Source: Ypsolopha sequella
Lineage: Eukaryota > Arthropoda > Insecta > Lepidoptera > Ypsolophidae
Reading direction: 5' to 3'
Assembly (NCBI GenBank): GCA_934047225.1
Contig: OW203989.1
Location: forward strand, 6,981,977-7,045,976
Length of the DNA: 64,000 nt
In this document: positions 10,371-25,300 of the stretch, in pieces
Numbering within the stretch: the stretch's first letter is position 1
Layout of the letters: each line of letters begins with the position of its first letter
The notes under the pieces: generated by a model
The model's input: the letters and a program-made list of their open reading frames with translations, nothing else
Databases searched by the model: none
Told to the model about the DNA's origin: nothing
Translations under genes and position numbers: made by a program

Positions 10371-13300
10371 CTGAAAGATAAAACATGATATATAAATGAT
10401 TACCAAATTCATGGCAGAGGAATTTAGAGGATGATTCCCCAGGGGAGTTGAGGATAAGAGTATATAAGTTTTTTTTTTGTAAACGTGCCAATAAATTTAT
10501 TTTCTTTCTTTCAAGACGAAAGTTTTTAGTTAAGATTTCTCACCTGCAGTATTCCCGGTTGGTCTGGCACTCTCGGTGCTTCAACTCTCTTGGCGCTGTC
10601 TTCACTATCACTCTTCATCAATCTCTCATCAGTTTTAGGAACCTTATTATTATATTCGGCATCTTCTTGGGTTTCTAACAGTGGCTGCCTTTTGACGCAG
10701 GAGCTGGGCTTTGCGAACAAATCCTGACCCGTCTCCGTGTAGTCTATTTCGGATGACTTTACGTTTGTCATACTTTTAGAAGAAATTACGTTACAGGGGT
10801 TCCTGACGGCGTGTTTGGATTGAGGACGGTTTTTAACAGGAACTGACACAGTGTTGATCGGACAACTTTGACTCTCTGAGTCACTAGAAAGACTCTGGGC
10901 GGAATCTGATACGTTCGCTCTACGAACGCTGACCATGCTGCCAGGATAGTAGCCACTCTTTACGGTGAGGAGGGGACTAGAAGTCGTGGACATACTAGTG
11001 TTGATGCTGTGGGGTCTAGGTTTAGGGTCAACGTTTTCGTTTTGAAGGACCAACGTGTCCTCGCTTCTAGAAGGTGGGATTCGATTGCTGATACTGGTGT
11101 GGGACCCAGAAGACTTGATATCGAACTGAGAGTTACTGCTCAAATAGTTATTGCTTATGGCACTCGACTGTGTGTATTGAGAATCTGCGCTGTTCTTTCT
11201 GGAGTGATGAGAATCTGCACTCAAGAATTGTGAGCTGCTCAAGTTGATGGTAGATACGGATGTCTGGCGAGGGGCTAAGCTGAGATGCTGTTCAGACTTG
11301 CTAAATTCAGGATGAAGATTGGCATGGTTTCCGTTCCCAGCAGGCCCTGGCCATGAACCTCTGCCCGGGGACGTCTTGGTGATTTTACCGTCCCTTGAAG
11401 GTATTTGAAGGAAGTCAACTTTCATATCGTTGGTATTACTTTGAGCATCGACGCCATCTAAGCAGCCTCGAGACGGTATTTTATCTAGCACATGTTTGAT
11501 GAGAATACCAGCACACGACATCGCCTTGTCCTTATCTCTGGCGAAGCTAATTAGATCCATCAGCCAACGTTCCGCCTTCCAAACCGTGTTCAAGTTATTT
11601 TGTATATCCTCTAGTTTTGCCAACCTTTCTTTGGCTGTCTGAAGTTCAGTGCAAGAGAATGCTTCTCTATGCGAGTGGGCCGCTAAAGCGACATCTAATT
11701 CTAGTACACAACTGAGCTTTGAGTATTTATTCAGTATGCTCGTGTGGTACGTCTGGAGATGGATCATTTCAAACGCTTGAATAGGAAGGCTTAGTAGATC
11801 GCCTCTTTGGAGGAGTATCTCTTTTTGTCCAGGCACAGAGCAGGCCAGTTCTGCAGGGGGACAGACCATGATGAAGCTGACGTCACTACTCAGCTCGATA
11901 ACTTCAAGGTCGTATATTCGGTGGGCGATGGCACTATCGATGGGTATTTCCATGTCCTTGAAGAGGCGTCTGGACGCGCCCGCAATCTGGTCTAGGAACA
12001 TCTCTTGAGATTCTGATGGCAGCTTCTCTTGATTGCTTGAGCTAATTGACACGCGGTTTGAGTTTTGCTGCTCTTCCGATTGGGCGTTTCCTGATTGGTT
12101 TTTCAGGTAGTCCCATTCCTCACTGAAAAAAAATCATAATAAGCTTCTTTAGGAAATCTTGAATTGGAACGAAAATAAAATAGTTGTCTGAATTGTACAC
12201 TTACGATGACACATGTGGGTTGTCTCTGACCCTCGTGTGCGGGGGTACGTTAGGGGTCCGTGCCGGTGCCACGATCCTCACCACCTCTACTGAAGACTGC
12301 AGCTTCAGGTAGCCCAAGTAGAGCCCACGAGGTAACTGTATTCGGGACACCTGTAAATGAATGAAATCCTGCATGATGAATAAGTCCGAATAACCGCTTA
12401 AGTTTCAGCAATATCCATACCCTAACAAATACTACAAATCTGCTATTCAAAAGCAGCAAAAGAAATACTACTTAAAAATAATTTGTTGACCATCCGATCG
12501 AAGCTTTTGGAATCCTCTAGACTGGATAAAGAGAAGAAATGAGAACAATACCTGATGATAAGCGATTTGATCGTGCACACTGGCCATCAGCAGTTCCCCT
12601 ATCGTATTATCCTCACTCAGCACCCGCCGGCGCAGCTTGCTGACCGGAGCCCAGCGCGAGTTCAACGCAGACACAGACTTGGCTGACTTGACGCTGTTCA
12701 CGCACGAGAGCACCACCGTGCCGTGGCTGTCACGGAGTGGCTTGTGGTATAGTTGACCTGGGGAAATAACACTTTTGTGTTGATGAAAGCAGATGGTGAT
12801 TTCACCTTCGCGTGCAGTGAAATGATCCGGTTTCTCTTTTATTGCGTGATTTTTTGAATACCTTTCATATTCTTAGATCTAAGATAGAACCTCTATACAT
12901 CGCCAAGGCATGAATCTTCGAAGGGGTGTCAAAGCAGTTTTCCGAGTATATATTGTGAAATATAAGTCACAGTGCATTCTTGTATGCTCACCTTTCACCA
13001 ACGATTATTAAATAATTCAATAAAAGTTTTTTAAATTTTTCTTTGTTGGACTCTTATCTAATATTTATGGGCAGGCTAATCATGCTTTTATTTCAGTAAG
13101 AATGTATGGGATAAATTGGAATATTATTAATTAATTGGGTTGGTGTGTGTTTGTAAGCCATACTTCGGTAACAAGTATGGACCCACAATAGTGCCTTCCG
13201 AAGCACGCAGACCAAACACAAAATGTACCCCTACAGGATTTGAATTCATGACTTTTGGTGTAATAGTCTACACGTTCGAACCACAAGACCACAGAGGCGG

Positions 13301-16300
13301 TCAAATATTGATTTATTAACTGAAAAGCCCTGCGCTTCCGAAGAGCATAGTAAAAACAGAATAGTAGAATATCTCCCGCACCGCGCGAGACTTAAATGAC
13401 TACTGTTGCAGGGTTGTCACTGTCTTTTGGATTTACAGCTACAATTCAATTGCGGTTTCTTTATTTACAACACCAACAGCATTACACAGGTACATATATA
13501 AAACACAAATTCTTACTTTGCACAAAGCCATTCGTCTCATTTAGTTTTCTAGCTATAATATTTACAAAATTAATAGATATGATGGATACCTATGCATCAT
13601 ATTTGTTAATATTTTCTTTAGTTTTCTCTCAAAGAATCAATGTTCGCTGCCCATTCCTAACGACCCGGTGACAGTATAATTCTCAAAAAAAAATTCCAGC
13701 TTTTTAAACAAACTCCAAATATAATATTATTAAAACTCGCGTGAGCTGACATACTAAATTATTATTACATACGGCTTGAACACTCACGTGTGATTGTTGT
13801 TGACTATATGCCAACCGTTTCACCGATACAATTTCGGCATTATCAAGGCGAGTGTCGTTCTTAGGACGACGACGCGGCGTTCACCGTCGTTGTCAAACGG
13901 GCACTGGCAGCTGCCGATCGGCGAGCTGCACGCATTGCTCGTGCGCTGAGCGTTGGCTGCGTCGTCGATAGGGGTGGGATGGTGGATGCACTTGATTCCT
14001 TTGATTGTTCCAATTGTTTGTTATTAGGGGCGGTTATTAAACAAAACGAACTCACAACATCGTCACTGTCACTGGGCACTGTCCTAAAGTTGCTCGATCC
14101 ATCGAGAACCGGTTTCCAAGACGGAGCCAGCTGCCAACCATGATCCCTGTTGAAGTTGGGGTTACGACTTATCTCGATGGCTTCGTGTATTTTGCGAGGA
14201 ATGGTATATTTCTCCTTCACTAATACTGTAGCCTTGTCGAAACGGATGAAGTGGGTCGTATCCGAACTTAGTGCATGTTCTGCTACTGCTGACCCGTTAA
14301 TGTCCAGTTTCTTCATGGATCGAATATGTTCAGTCAGTCTTGTGGACACGTTGCGCTTGGTTTCTCCTATGTAGCTACATAGGAGCTATGTAGCTACATG
14401 ATGTTGTGAGTTCGTTTTGTTTAATAACCGCCCCTAATAACAAACAATTGGAACAATCAAAGGAATCAAGTGCATCCACCATCCCACCCCTATCGACGAC
14501 GCAGCCAACGCTCAGCGCACGAGCAATGCGTGCAGCTCGCCGATCGGCAGCTGCCAGTGCCCGTTTGACAACGACGGTGAACGCCGCGTCGTCGTCCTAA
14601 GAACGACACTCGCCTTGATAATGCCGAAATTGTATCGTTGAAACGGTTGGCATATAGTCAACAACAATCACACGTGAGTGTTCAAGCCGTATGTAATAAT
14701 AAACTCCAAATAACTAAAATATGAATAAATTATTAGTGAGCACATATTTAATGTTTAAAAAACAAAGAAGTGCGACTGCGGAGCATGGCAGCGGCGGCGG
14801 GCGTCCCCGACTCGCCCCGATCTTCCCGACTTAGCAAGTGTGGTTGTGTGCGTGCTATGGTTCGTGCGTACGAGTACGAACTGGCACGCACACATATTAG
14901 CTGCGCTCGGTACATTTCTTTGAAGATAGCCTACTATTCCGTTATAACTATGCCAAAACTAAAGGAGGAAGGAATAGGGACATGGACGATCCTTGCAGCT
15001 CTTTGAAGATTATGAAACTAAAGTGCATACCTAGATCCTGCAAACAAAGCGCAGACTGCATCTGCGCAGCAGCGGTCAGTAGCTTCAGCCGGAAGTGTAT
15101 AGAGGAGGATGTGTGCTTCTCCATGTCTGAGCGTAGACCCTTCACGTCGTCCCATGAACACGACACCTGGAGAGGGTACAGACTGTTAGGAAAACACCTG
15201 GGAAAACTAAATCCGTAACTAAGTCTCCGCAATCACGTGTATTGTCCGTTTACTTGCTTGCCAGCTTGGCTGCAGAATAGCTTTTTGCAGAAGAGTCGTA
15301 AGTTATTTACTTGGTATCTTTGTACAATAAAAGGAATAAACTAAACAAACTGATGTGGAAAGCACAAGTCCTCAGTCATCCAACTGCAATGCCCACATTA
15401 GACATATACTATGTGCACATCTATTTGTTTGAATTTGTTGATCTAACAAAGCAGAATCAGAATCAGAACATTTATTTCTAATTAAACCAGCAACAAGTTT
15501 TAACTGGTAACATATGCGATCACTCCTTGTGGCAACGTAGCCACGGTCACGATTTTAAGCCAGTCAACTGGAGTCTAATAGACAAAATCGAAATTGAAAC
15601 AAGTGTTGGAGCTCACCTTCATAAGCCAGTGGAAGTCTGTGTAGATGCAGGTAGGGTAGGTCTCGTCTACCTCGATGACCGGCAGGAACTCCTCGCTGGT
15701 TACCAGAACCTTGTCCTCATGGTATAGGATGCAGGCCAGGTACACGCCCCTGGAAAAGAAGACGAATATCAATATAAAATGACGGCAAACGTCAGTGTGA
15801 TAAATAATTATGTACTCGTTCAACAAGCTGTAATTTTTTTAGCAAAATCGACTAATGCCTACTAAATGTGAACTTGACTAAAACGGTCAGACACTAGAAA
15901 ACGTTTGCTTTTATGAGTACAGGTAGCTGCACGATTTTTGAAGGCTGACCTTTGCTTTAGCTGCGCTAGTAATTTTTTCTCTATCGCACTTAGCAATTTT
16001 GTGCGCGAATGAACACATGCGCCAGTCCCGCACCACTTTCGCCAAGCGGCCAAAAATTGTGCCGCGACCTGTAGAACGAATGTTGGAACGGAAGGTTTGT
16101 TTGATTGGTTGTGGTCGTTTTATGGAAAGGTTTCTTTAGAAATAATTCCCTGTTTTTTACCATCTGCAATATAACGTTATAATTTCCCATATTTAATAGT
16201 TTCCTGTTTGTCGTTCCTTGATAATGCCGCGTGGCGAAACCGGTTGGAGTTATAAATGTAGTGATATTGTGAAACAGTATATGTGTTTTTATCAAGATGA

Positions 16301-19300
16301 TGTTGATGATGTTTAACCAAGTGCCGACAATCGCAAGTGTTAATCATATTAATCATTTTCCCCTGTTGTCACTAAGAAAGGTTAAGAAGGATACGCTAGA
16401 CAACGGTCCAAAAATTTTCATTAGGTATCAAGAGTATTTAGATATTCTACAAATGACATGCTCAGACTTTAGCGACACCATTGATCTACGTTTTAAACCG
16501 ATTATAACAAGAAAATGCTGACCGTCGAAGGTTCTTCTGGAACTTGCTGGCCGCAGTGAACAGTTGCCTGATAGTGGCAGTCTTCTTCCGAGGGAGCCGC
16601 GGTGGCTGCGTGGGGGGCCGTTGTCTAGCTCCGGCGGCGGCGGTCGCCAGGGCTTCCAACGCGGCTGCAGCACCACCAGACTCACCACGAGACGTGCGGT
16701 TTGAGACGTCTCGCCAACCTGGAATGAAATCACTATGGTAAAGACGGATGGCAGTAGAAGCTCGTGGGTAGGTGTATAATCTGAAGAAATAACAGTCATC
16801 AAAGATTGTAGCAGCATGGAAGCAGTGGCTACAAAAACAGCATCAATACTTACTGCTAGGCACCACACTCCTGGGCGTGGACGCAGTACATGGGCCCCAA
16901 CCCTTGATGTTGCCAGCGCAGGATCTGAAGAAATACCGCCTGCCCCTCGTCAGCCCCGCAGCCAACACTTTGGTACCACTGGGCGCGCCTGTAGCTGCCA
17001 CTTCACGCGTGCCGCAAATATTAGAGAAGTCGCCGCGGGATGACCACTCCACTGGAAGATTATGTAATTGAGTTGTGTTATATGCACAATACAGTTTTGC
17101 TGCTACCTCATAATGTTTACCATATATATAATCTGGGGTGTTTACTTGCACAGTTATATGGATACAATTATTTGTATACCGTTTGTGTACAAATATTCTG
17201 CACGTAAATTCAGAACAACTCATTGGTGCATGCTAATTCGCCCGGCAGGATTTGTGCTTGTGCAGGGACTGAGCTTGTTCTGCTTCTAAAAAAGTAGCAG
17301 AAATTTGAGTAAAAAGCCCCATAAACTAGAAAAAGACCTCCACTCCACTGACCTCTATACTTGGTGACAATGGGTGGGTCTTTCTGCGCCTGCATGAAGT
17401 ATCGGGCGTCTCTCAGTCTGACGGTGACCGCGTGAGCCCCACAAACTTCCAGGTCTGGAGGGGGTGGCGCGGGGGGGACGCGGGCTTGCTGGTAGCCGAG
17501 GAGCAGCCGTCTGTAAAGAAAGACGCGTCAAGGTATGCAATCGTCAATCCGTCGGCAAAATGTGAAGTAATATCTGTCACAATATCGACATGCCGGTGAA
17601 CGGCAAAGTCAAAAGGATACATAATAGACCTGTATGACTAGATTGATAGATCTTGAAGTGGGGAAAGAGGTTTGTCAAGATCGTAGCAGAATGTTAATCC
17701 TTATCGTTACCGTTTTGGTACTTATTTTCGCAATAGGCATGGATTAAATTATGTTAAGGTGTGTTAATTCGAAAACCATTTCGAGATTTAGGTTTAATAA
17801 GCCGTATTTTAGAACTTTTAGTCTAGAAAACCTTATTATGAAGAATATTTTTACGAAAAGGCTGCAACTTCCATTTGCCTTCGTGTGACGTCACTTGAGT
17901 AATGGCTGTTTAGAAATGTGTCCTTTGCTTTCAAGATAAATTTATAATAAGTTGCTTCAGATTAATTTGACAGCTAGATGACAGATGAGTGGACAGACAG
18001 AGACAGACCACTTTTTTAAAAGCAATCACACATCACAATCAGTATAATGTCAAAAATTCTCTAGTGACAAGGTCATCGGACAATTCTTTAAAAAATCATA
18101 AAAAGATAATGGTTAATTTATATACCAAAATAATGAAAACTATGTCCTAAAACGGCGTATATTCTCTGAAAAAAAAATTAAAAAAAAAATCCTATAGAAA
18201 TTAAGGTATGGGAATTACGGGTTTCTGTAATATAATACGTGGCAATTCTGGATGCTATCTAACTTCATCATCTATCGCTATTACTTTTAAAGGTATCACG
18301 ATTGGCTATGACAAACGTCGCACATCATTAAAAGCGTTGAAGTTATTCATTTATTTATCATTCATTTAAAATGTATAACATTACAGTATTTAACTAATAC
18401 GTTATAAAATTATAATATTAACAAAGAAAAAGAAATAGATAATACACCGATAAAAAAAAATTAAAACTAAAATTAAATTAAAAAAATAAAATCAAATATA
18501 AAACATCAATTTTTTTATTATAAATAGGGACATTTCTGTCATTTATCACGCTCGCAGAACTTCAGGCATTTCTCAATCACAGTCGTCAATCTATCAGCAA
18601 ATAAATCATACTCTATATGTTGTTATACATGTTGAAGTTAGATAATAAGGCTTTTGGGTGTAATCAACCATGTTTTAATTATAAGACGCTGGATTAACAA
18701 CGGGTTTGCAGAAGATAATACTAACTTGAGCGTTCTAACCCTCCTCTCCCAATGCTGAGCCTGCTTATCCCTCTCCGACCCTGCTCCACCAGCACAGCCC
18801 GTGGTGCCGGCCGCTGGACCAGTAGCTGAAGACCTGGTCGCTACGTCACGCTCTGCAGAGCCCACCACCTCGTGCAGCCTGGACTCCGCTTCTCTCGCCA
18901 GCCGACGCAGGTGCGAGCCTAGGGCTTCCGTTGTTTTGACTGGAACAATTGAAACCAAACATTTTACTTCTTTTTCGAATGATGCTTCATTTTAACGCTG
19001 CATGAATTATTTATAAATGTGACGTCATCAAATATTTGTCGTATCTTGACCGGGGTTTCAAATAAATTCTTAATCGATTTTTTATTCCCAAGAAACAACT
19101 TACAAAACATAAAAGCTCCGGGTTGTGTCAGGGATACAATCGTAAATAATTAAATTAATGGATTTAATAATTTAATAAGTGGATACTTCTTATACCACCT
19201 CTTTAATCAATTACAGAGGAAGGAATCCATAACGGCGCATTCGCATTAACTTATGAAAAATAACCAAGTAATATTTTTTTTTAAAGATTAATGAACGATT

Positions 19301-22300
19301 AAAAACGTAATAAACCTAATAATCAGAAATCTAATCCCAAAAAGTCTTAGAGGTACGAGTTGTGAAGAAAGAAGTATCCACTTCAAAAACTCCTTATACA
19401 AAACTCCAGTTCTGGCCAGTACAAAAAACGGGCTTGAAGTTAGGCACAGCTGGCGTCACACTTCCGCATTTTTGGAGCTTCACGGTTTAAAATAAATTAA
19501 AAAAAAACCGGCCAAGTGCGAGTCAGACTCGCGTACCTAGGGTTCCTTATTGTGGATGATAAATTTAATTTTGTAATTTTTTTTTTGTGAATTTCTCAAT
19601 CGCTTTATTTTTCGTGTAATTTTTTACGTAAACACATTTTACCATGATTTTTTTCATATTTTTTGGTCCACCAGTGGGGGGGGACATACATATTTTTGGG
19701 GTTTTTTAAAGATTTCTCGAAACTATTGTCAGTAAATATATTAAAAGTAAATATTTTTACAATCAGCTTTTTAATACCTACAATTTGGTATTTTTATAAA
19801 ATATATTTTTTATTTATTTTACTTCTATTTTCATATTTCTCATTAGTGCTGATTTTTTTTAAATCGCTTACATACATACATATTTTTGGGGTTTTGGACG
19901 GACGGACGGACGGACAACGGAGTCTCACCATAAGGTTCCTTTTGTACCTTTTAGGTACTATGGAACCCTAAAAAAGTGACAAACTCGGGAGTACCCCTCT
20001 TTAAATTGGATCCACATAAGCGGTCGTCGGACGTGAGGTCCGAACCGGGGGGGCATGGGCAGGGAGGGATGTGGAGGCCCCTAGGCAACAATGAAGTAGA
20101 AGCACCTTCAAGATCGATCATATATCCGCTGTTTCCATAAGTGCTCATATGTATTACTATAACAAAAAACAAAACTAAGAATACCCACAATAACATTATC
20201 TTATTGTTTATAATTCGTGTTGGCTATTGTGTGACAAAACTTGTTGCATAACAAGCTTTCCAAATTTTTATACTTGTCACGCCAGTATACTTTGCCATTT
20301 TGACGCTTCACATAGAGTACACTAAAATCAATATTTTTAATTTATTGGCTATTCTGGGGGCCCCTCTCTTGTGGAGGCCTCTCGCTTGTGGAGGCCCCGG
20401 GGCTGTAGCCCCAGTTGCCCTCCCCTAAATCCAGCCCTGACATCACGATTGATCACGATGATGGGAGGGGATGTTGTGACGTGTGTACGTATTATTGTGC
20501 GATCACGTAAAATCCCGAGCGAGCCAATTTGTATCGTAAAAGCAACACAACAACAATATTGACACACACAGCATTTCAGAAATTTGGAAATTATTCCCAA
20601 AAAAAATTCTTATTCTATTTAGTGTTCTATTACTGATTCTGATTCATATATTTCCTATAATTTATACTGTAAGGTGTGACTCCTTGATAGAACTTCATTC
20701 TAACACAAATAAAAGTCTTCTTGTACGAGTTCCACTATTTTATTTACTTAATTATTGCAACTAGTTTCGTCTATTTGACATCGTTGGGCTGATTGGAATA
20801 GGTCATTAACCTATTCCAATCAGCCCGACGATGTCAAAAAGACGAAACTAGTCGCAATAATTAAAGAAATAAAATAGTGGAACTCGTACAAGAAGACTTT
20901 GATTAGTGTTCATATATTTCCATATAGCTAGGGGTTTCATTTTCAACTTGTATATATTATTTACTAGCTTTTGCCCGCGGCTTCGCCCGCGTTGGTTTAG
21001 TTTTTGTGTAGACAGGATCTGTCAATATTTTTCTGACAATTAATTTTATAGAACGTGTTTATTTGGACTCTGGGTTGAACGAAACTATTTATTTATAAGT
21101 ATTTATAGGAACGTGACACCCCATTGCCATCCTATGGGAACTTATTTATGGGATACAAAGTAGCCTATGCCCTATTCCAGGTTTAGAAATATATTTGTGC
21201 AAAGTTTCAGCCCAATCGGTTCAGTAGTTACGGCGTGAAGGATTCATCCATCCATCCAAACTTTCGCATTTATAATATTAGTGGGATGGGATGGAAATAA
21301 TAGTGGGATGGGATGGGATGGGATAGTGGTTTTATTTATGATACATACAGGCCACACTGTATTGTACAGGATGTTAAGATAACGTTGCGGAAGCCGGAAA
21401 ATGGCGTAACAGTCAATACGAACTTTTCGTGAAAAAAATCCAGAAATCGTAAAAAAAAATATTTGATGTTTCATGTATTTTATGTTATTTTCTATGGTAA
21501 AGATGATTTTTTTTGTGACTTGAGGGTTGGGTTCATAATAAAAGTTGTTCGTATGGACGAGTACTATCGCCAGTTTCCGGCTTCCGTAACATCATCTTAA
21601 CACCTTGTATAGATAGATAAACCGTTTTCGCTTGATAAAATAATTTCCAGTTATTGTTATTTGTTTCTAACTTCGTTTTTCATTTTCCATGTGCGTTAAG
21701 ATTTAATAGTTTGCCTTAAGATACAAAATCCATAGAGTATTTAAATATATTTCAATATCAACTAAAAAATAATAAATGAAAAAAAAAAGAAATAAGTCAT
21801 TTATAATTGTTGAATATCTTTATTTCTTTATATTATCATTTTTGTTAAAAGAGCATGTATTGTTATAGGAGTTTTTAGTTTTAAGGAACCTACGGGATGC
21901 CATAGACAAATCATGTAATGACTTTACAATAAAAATTTGAATTTGAATTTTCATCAGATTTCAATGGTTTTACTTTCGTTGAACTAATTCGACTTTAGGT
22001 AACAACTTTTCTCTGTGGTTTAACTAAAAGCTCAGTTAACGTAACCTCTCCTAAATCACAAGCCGAGGTAATTTATTTGAAAGCCAGTCGAAATCAGTTG
22101 GAATGTTGGGGCTATATAAAGCAGAATTACTAAACCAAAATTCCAATAGAATTTGAACCTAATATTGCCAAGCACCTGATTAGAGACCTATTTGTTCGGA
22201 CCTACTCTTAATTAGAATTTGACTGTTTATTTGCTAAATTTACCTGTAATTGGATTTTGTAAACTGTAAATTACAGTAAGGAATCAGTAAATTTTAAATT

Positions 22301-25300
22301 GGCTTATGTGTTGGGAATAATTAATTACTATATTCGTGTATTTCCGCTTATTTAGTAGTAACTACCAAATTGGTAACTTTTTCGGTGCTATATCAAATAT
22401 GCTATATAAAATATGTTACATAATATTATAATTATGCTGATAGTAAATATTTCTGATCTGTACAATGTGGGTAAGATATGCACTTTCTAAAAATGTATTT
22501 CTTGGTAGTTTGCTCTACACTGGCAGAACGGTGAAATAACTACGTTAAGGCGTTACCGGTCGGCCACAGCTTCAGGCTTCTGGCGGCGCTTCTTGCTGCG
22601 CTTCCAGGCGGTTTTTGCGACGGGCTTTGCCCTGCCACGACACCTGTCGGCGCCTTCCACCGCATCGGATGTGTAGCGCGCTCGCTCGTTCAAAGCGCTC
22701 GACACTAGGTTCGTTCCGTGCGTTCGATCACTGGCGCGGCTCCCCGCCACCCCGCACACCACCGTCGATAGAGCGCAAGTCACTCGAAGCTAGACAAGAC
22801 GCGCGAGATGCGATCCATGGCCGGCTCTATACAACTTCATACATTTATTCTCTCCGCCGGCGTCGTCGCAAGAAGAACCGCTTGGCGCGCCTCTCGAAGC
22901 CTGAAGCTATGGGCGAGGGGTTAAGGTGAATCTGGGCGGCTCGGCTGTTCTGGCATCTTTCACATGCTTTATTTTTTATACAACTTTGTTTATCACGTGA
23001 TAAATGCCGTGTGATTATAATTCTACTAATTATAACTCCTTAAGAAATGTATGGTGTGCAAGTGGAAGGTACAGCTCGACCAGGCCGCCCTAGAAGGACG
23101 TATGCTGACCAATTGGCGACATATTGAAGAAAGGCAATGTCAAAAGTACCCGGAATCAAAGAGTTTGTATGACTAGATTGATGGTTGTAGAAGATACAAA
23201 AGAGGTATGTCAGGATAGTAGCAGATGGAAATCTGTAGTCTCTGCCTACCCTTTTGGGAGACAGGTGTGAGTATATGTATGTATGTAATTTCCTCAAAAG
23301 ACGTGTAAAGAATTTTATAAATCCGGGCAAAGGGTTTTTATAACTAAAAACTTTCAACAAAAGTTTGAAAGTATTTGAATTAAAGATGTCTAGACTAGAC
23401 AGAGAGGGAAAACTTTGTAGCAACCGATCAAATGGGTTAACTTTTTAACAATATTAAAGAAAATGTTCAAAACCAATCTAACAGTATTGACTTTCAAGTG
23501 GTAGGGACGTTCAGTAACTAAAAAGAAAGTGTTGTTCAATATTCTTTCTCTTTGTTAGAGGAGTTAATCCCCCGAAGGAAGAAAGTTTTTGGCCCCACAT
23601 AAGTTAGATGGTCGTACGAGTTGATAGATGAAACCTCTTAGAAGAGAGAAAATACTGTAGCCATTCCATTTAGTTAAGGAATATCATAAAATCACGAACA
23701 AAAAACATCTTCACGATATAAAAACCCGAGAGGGTGACACAGGTATTTCAAGACAAATATTTTTTAATTCTATTTTTGAATTAGTTGGCTGTAACAGCGC
23801 CTAGGTAGTAGAGCTGATGCTGGGCTCGACTGTGGAGGTACCAACTTCTTACTTGGAGACCCCCTCGAAGTAATTCGGGGGAGAGTAAGAGGACAGCTCA
23901 CAGGCAAAAAACCAGAAGGCCCACCATGCCTGGGACCGAGGGATGGCGGTATATCCATCCCTAATAGCCGGGCCTTATATGGAACAGACTGGTGACGGGC
24001 AGCGGCGTCACTGGTGCGAGGGTTCCGGCACCACGCTCACCAACCCGCCTGCCCAGCGTGTTTGAGTATGGGCAATTCTTCCAGGATGACCGCCGGGAGT
24101 GGCAAACTCCTGGAAAGGCTTATGTCCAGCAGTGGACGAACTAGGCTGATGGATGGATGGATGGAACAGCGCCTTGGCTGCTCAAAATTCAGAGGAAGCT
24201 AAGATACTGCTGAAATTAGGAAAGATTTGTATCAAAATAAGAAATGACTGTATGGTGTTAGTAGCAAATATCTATCTTTAATTTGTATAATTAGGGTGAC
24301 ATGATCACATCGTGACCAAACCCTCCAATAAAGATTAAAAAGAAAGAAAAAAAAAAAGAAAGAGAAGACTGTGAAGTTGCAGTTCTACCGACGATTATTA
24401 CTTCTCAACAAAACCGCGAAAAATTGTACCTATTTAGTATTTTGAAGCGAATGCTTCTTTGTTCGCGCCTCAGATAGACAGGAGGTCCAATTCAGAACTT
24501 ATTTATATTGATCGCAATAATAAAAAAAAAAAATGAACGACTGCGAACCATTTAATGCACACGCTATAAGTAAATTAAAGAATGCAAGCTTTCTATAAAA
24601 GTAATACGTTGGTATCAATTCGGCGCAACACAACTTTACTGATTTGACACGACTAACCTTATTTTAAGCGTCTTATCTTTGTCTTTTCGATACAGAAAGA
24701 AAAAGGCAGAGCGCCTAAATTAAGTTTAGTCCTGTCAAATAAGTTAAATCGTATTATACAGAATCGACACAACTACTAAACAAATTTTCCGAAAAAAGAC
24801 ACCACGTAAAAAATGGTGTTTAAAATTGGTAAGGAAAGTTGGTATCTCTCCGCTCCCGAAAGTTAGTTCGTCAAATTTTACCTGTCTGCTTACACCTTAT
24901 ATGAATAATGGGTACGAGTACAAATATTTGTATTTTTGAGGATGCATTGAATAGTTTCAAGTATTTATTGACTAGCCTCATGGGGCGCATGTTCGCAACT
25001 AACATTCAGAGGTCGAAGAAGTACTTCTATAAATCCTTGGTGATTTCCGGAGGACGTAGAACTTTCAGTTACGATGCCAACAAACTTTTATACAAAAAAC
25101 AAATCAAAATAGCTTTTATTGTTAGTACCTAAGTTAGGCTTGAAAATAAATTAAATGGTAAAGAGTTGGCTTCACTCATAAAAGCCGTTCATTTTCTACT
25201 GATCATGAAACAATTATTTATATAATTATGAATAAAACAAAAGAACTGCGTCGGTAATTTTGCTACGGCGGCGCGGCGTAGCTAGGTGCTACGAGCTAAG

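Larger units (their letters stand above)
13735..14399 (-). mobile_element. 5'-truncated Penelope-like element, copy 1
   Basis: The minus-strand element starts abruptly at 14399 inside a GIY-YIG endonuclease domain and continues through the stop at 13861. Its 3' UTR contains a hammerhead-like motif and ends in the tail acgtgagtgttcaagccgta and flank actcgcgtgagctgacatac. It is joined head to head with copy 2 at 14400. Confidence 0.8.

Noticed and set aside
16544..17071. Plus-strand frames of 64-75 codons
   Set aside because: Antisense shadows of the wake linker and FN3 exons.
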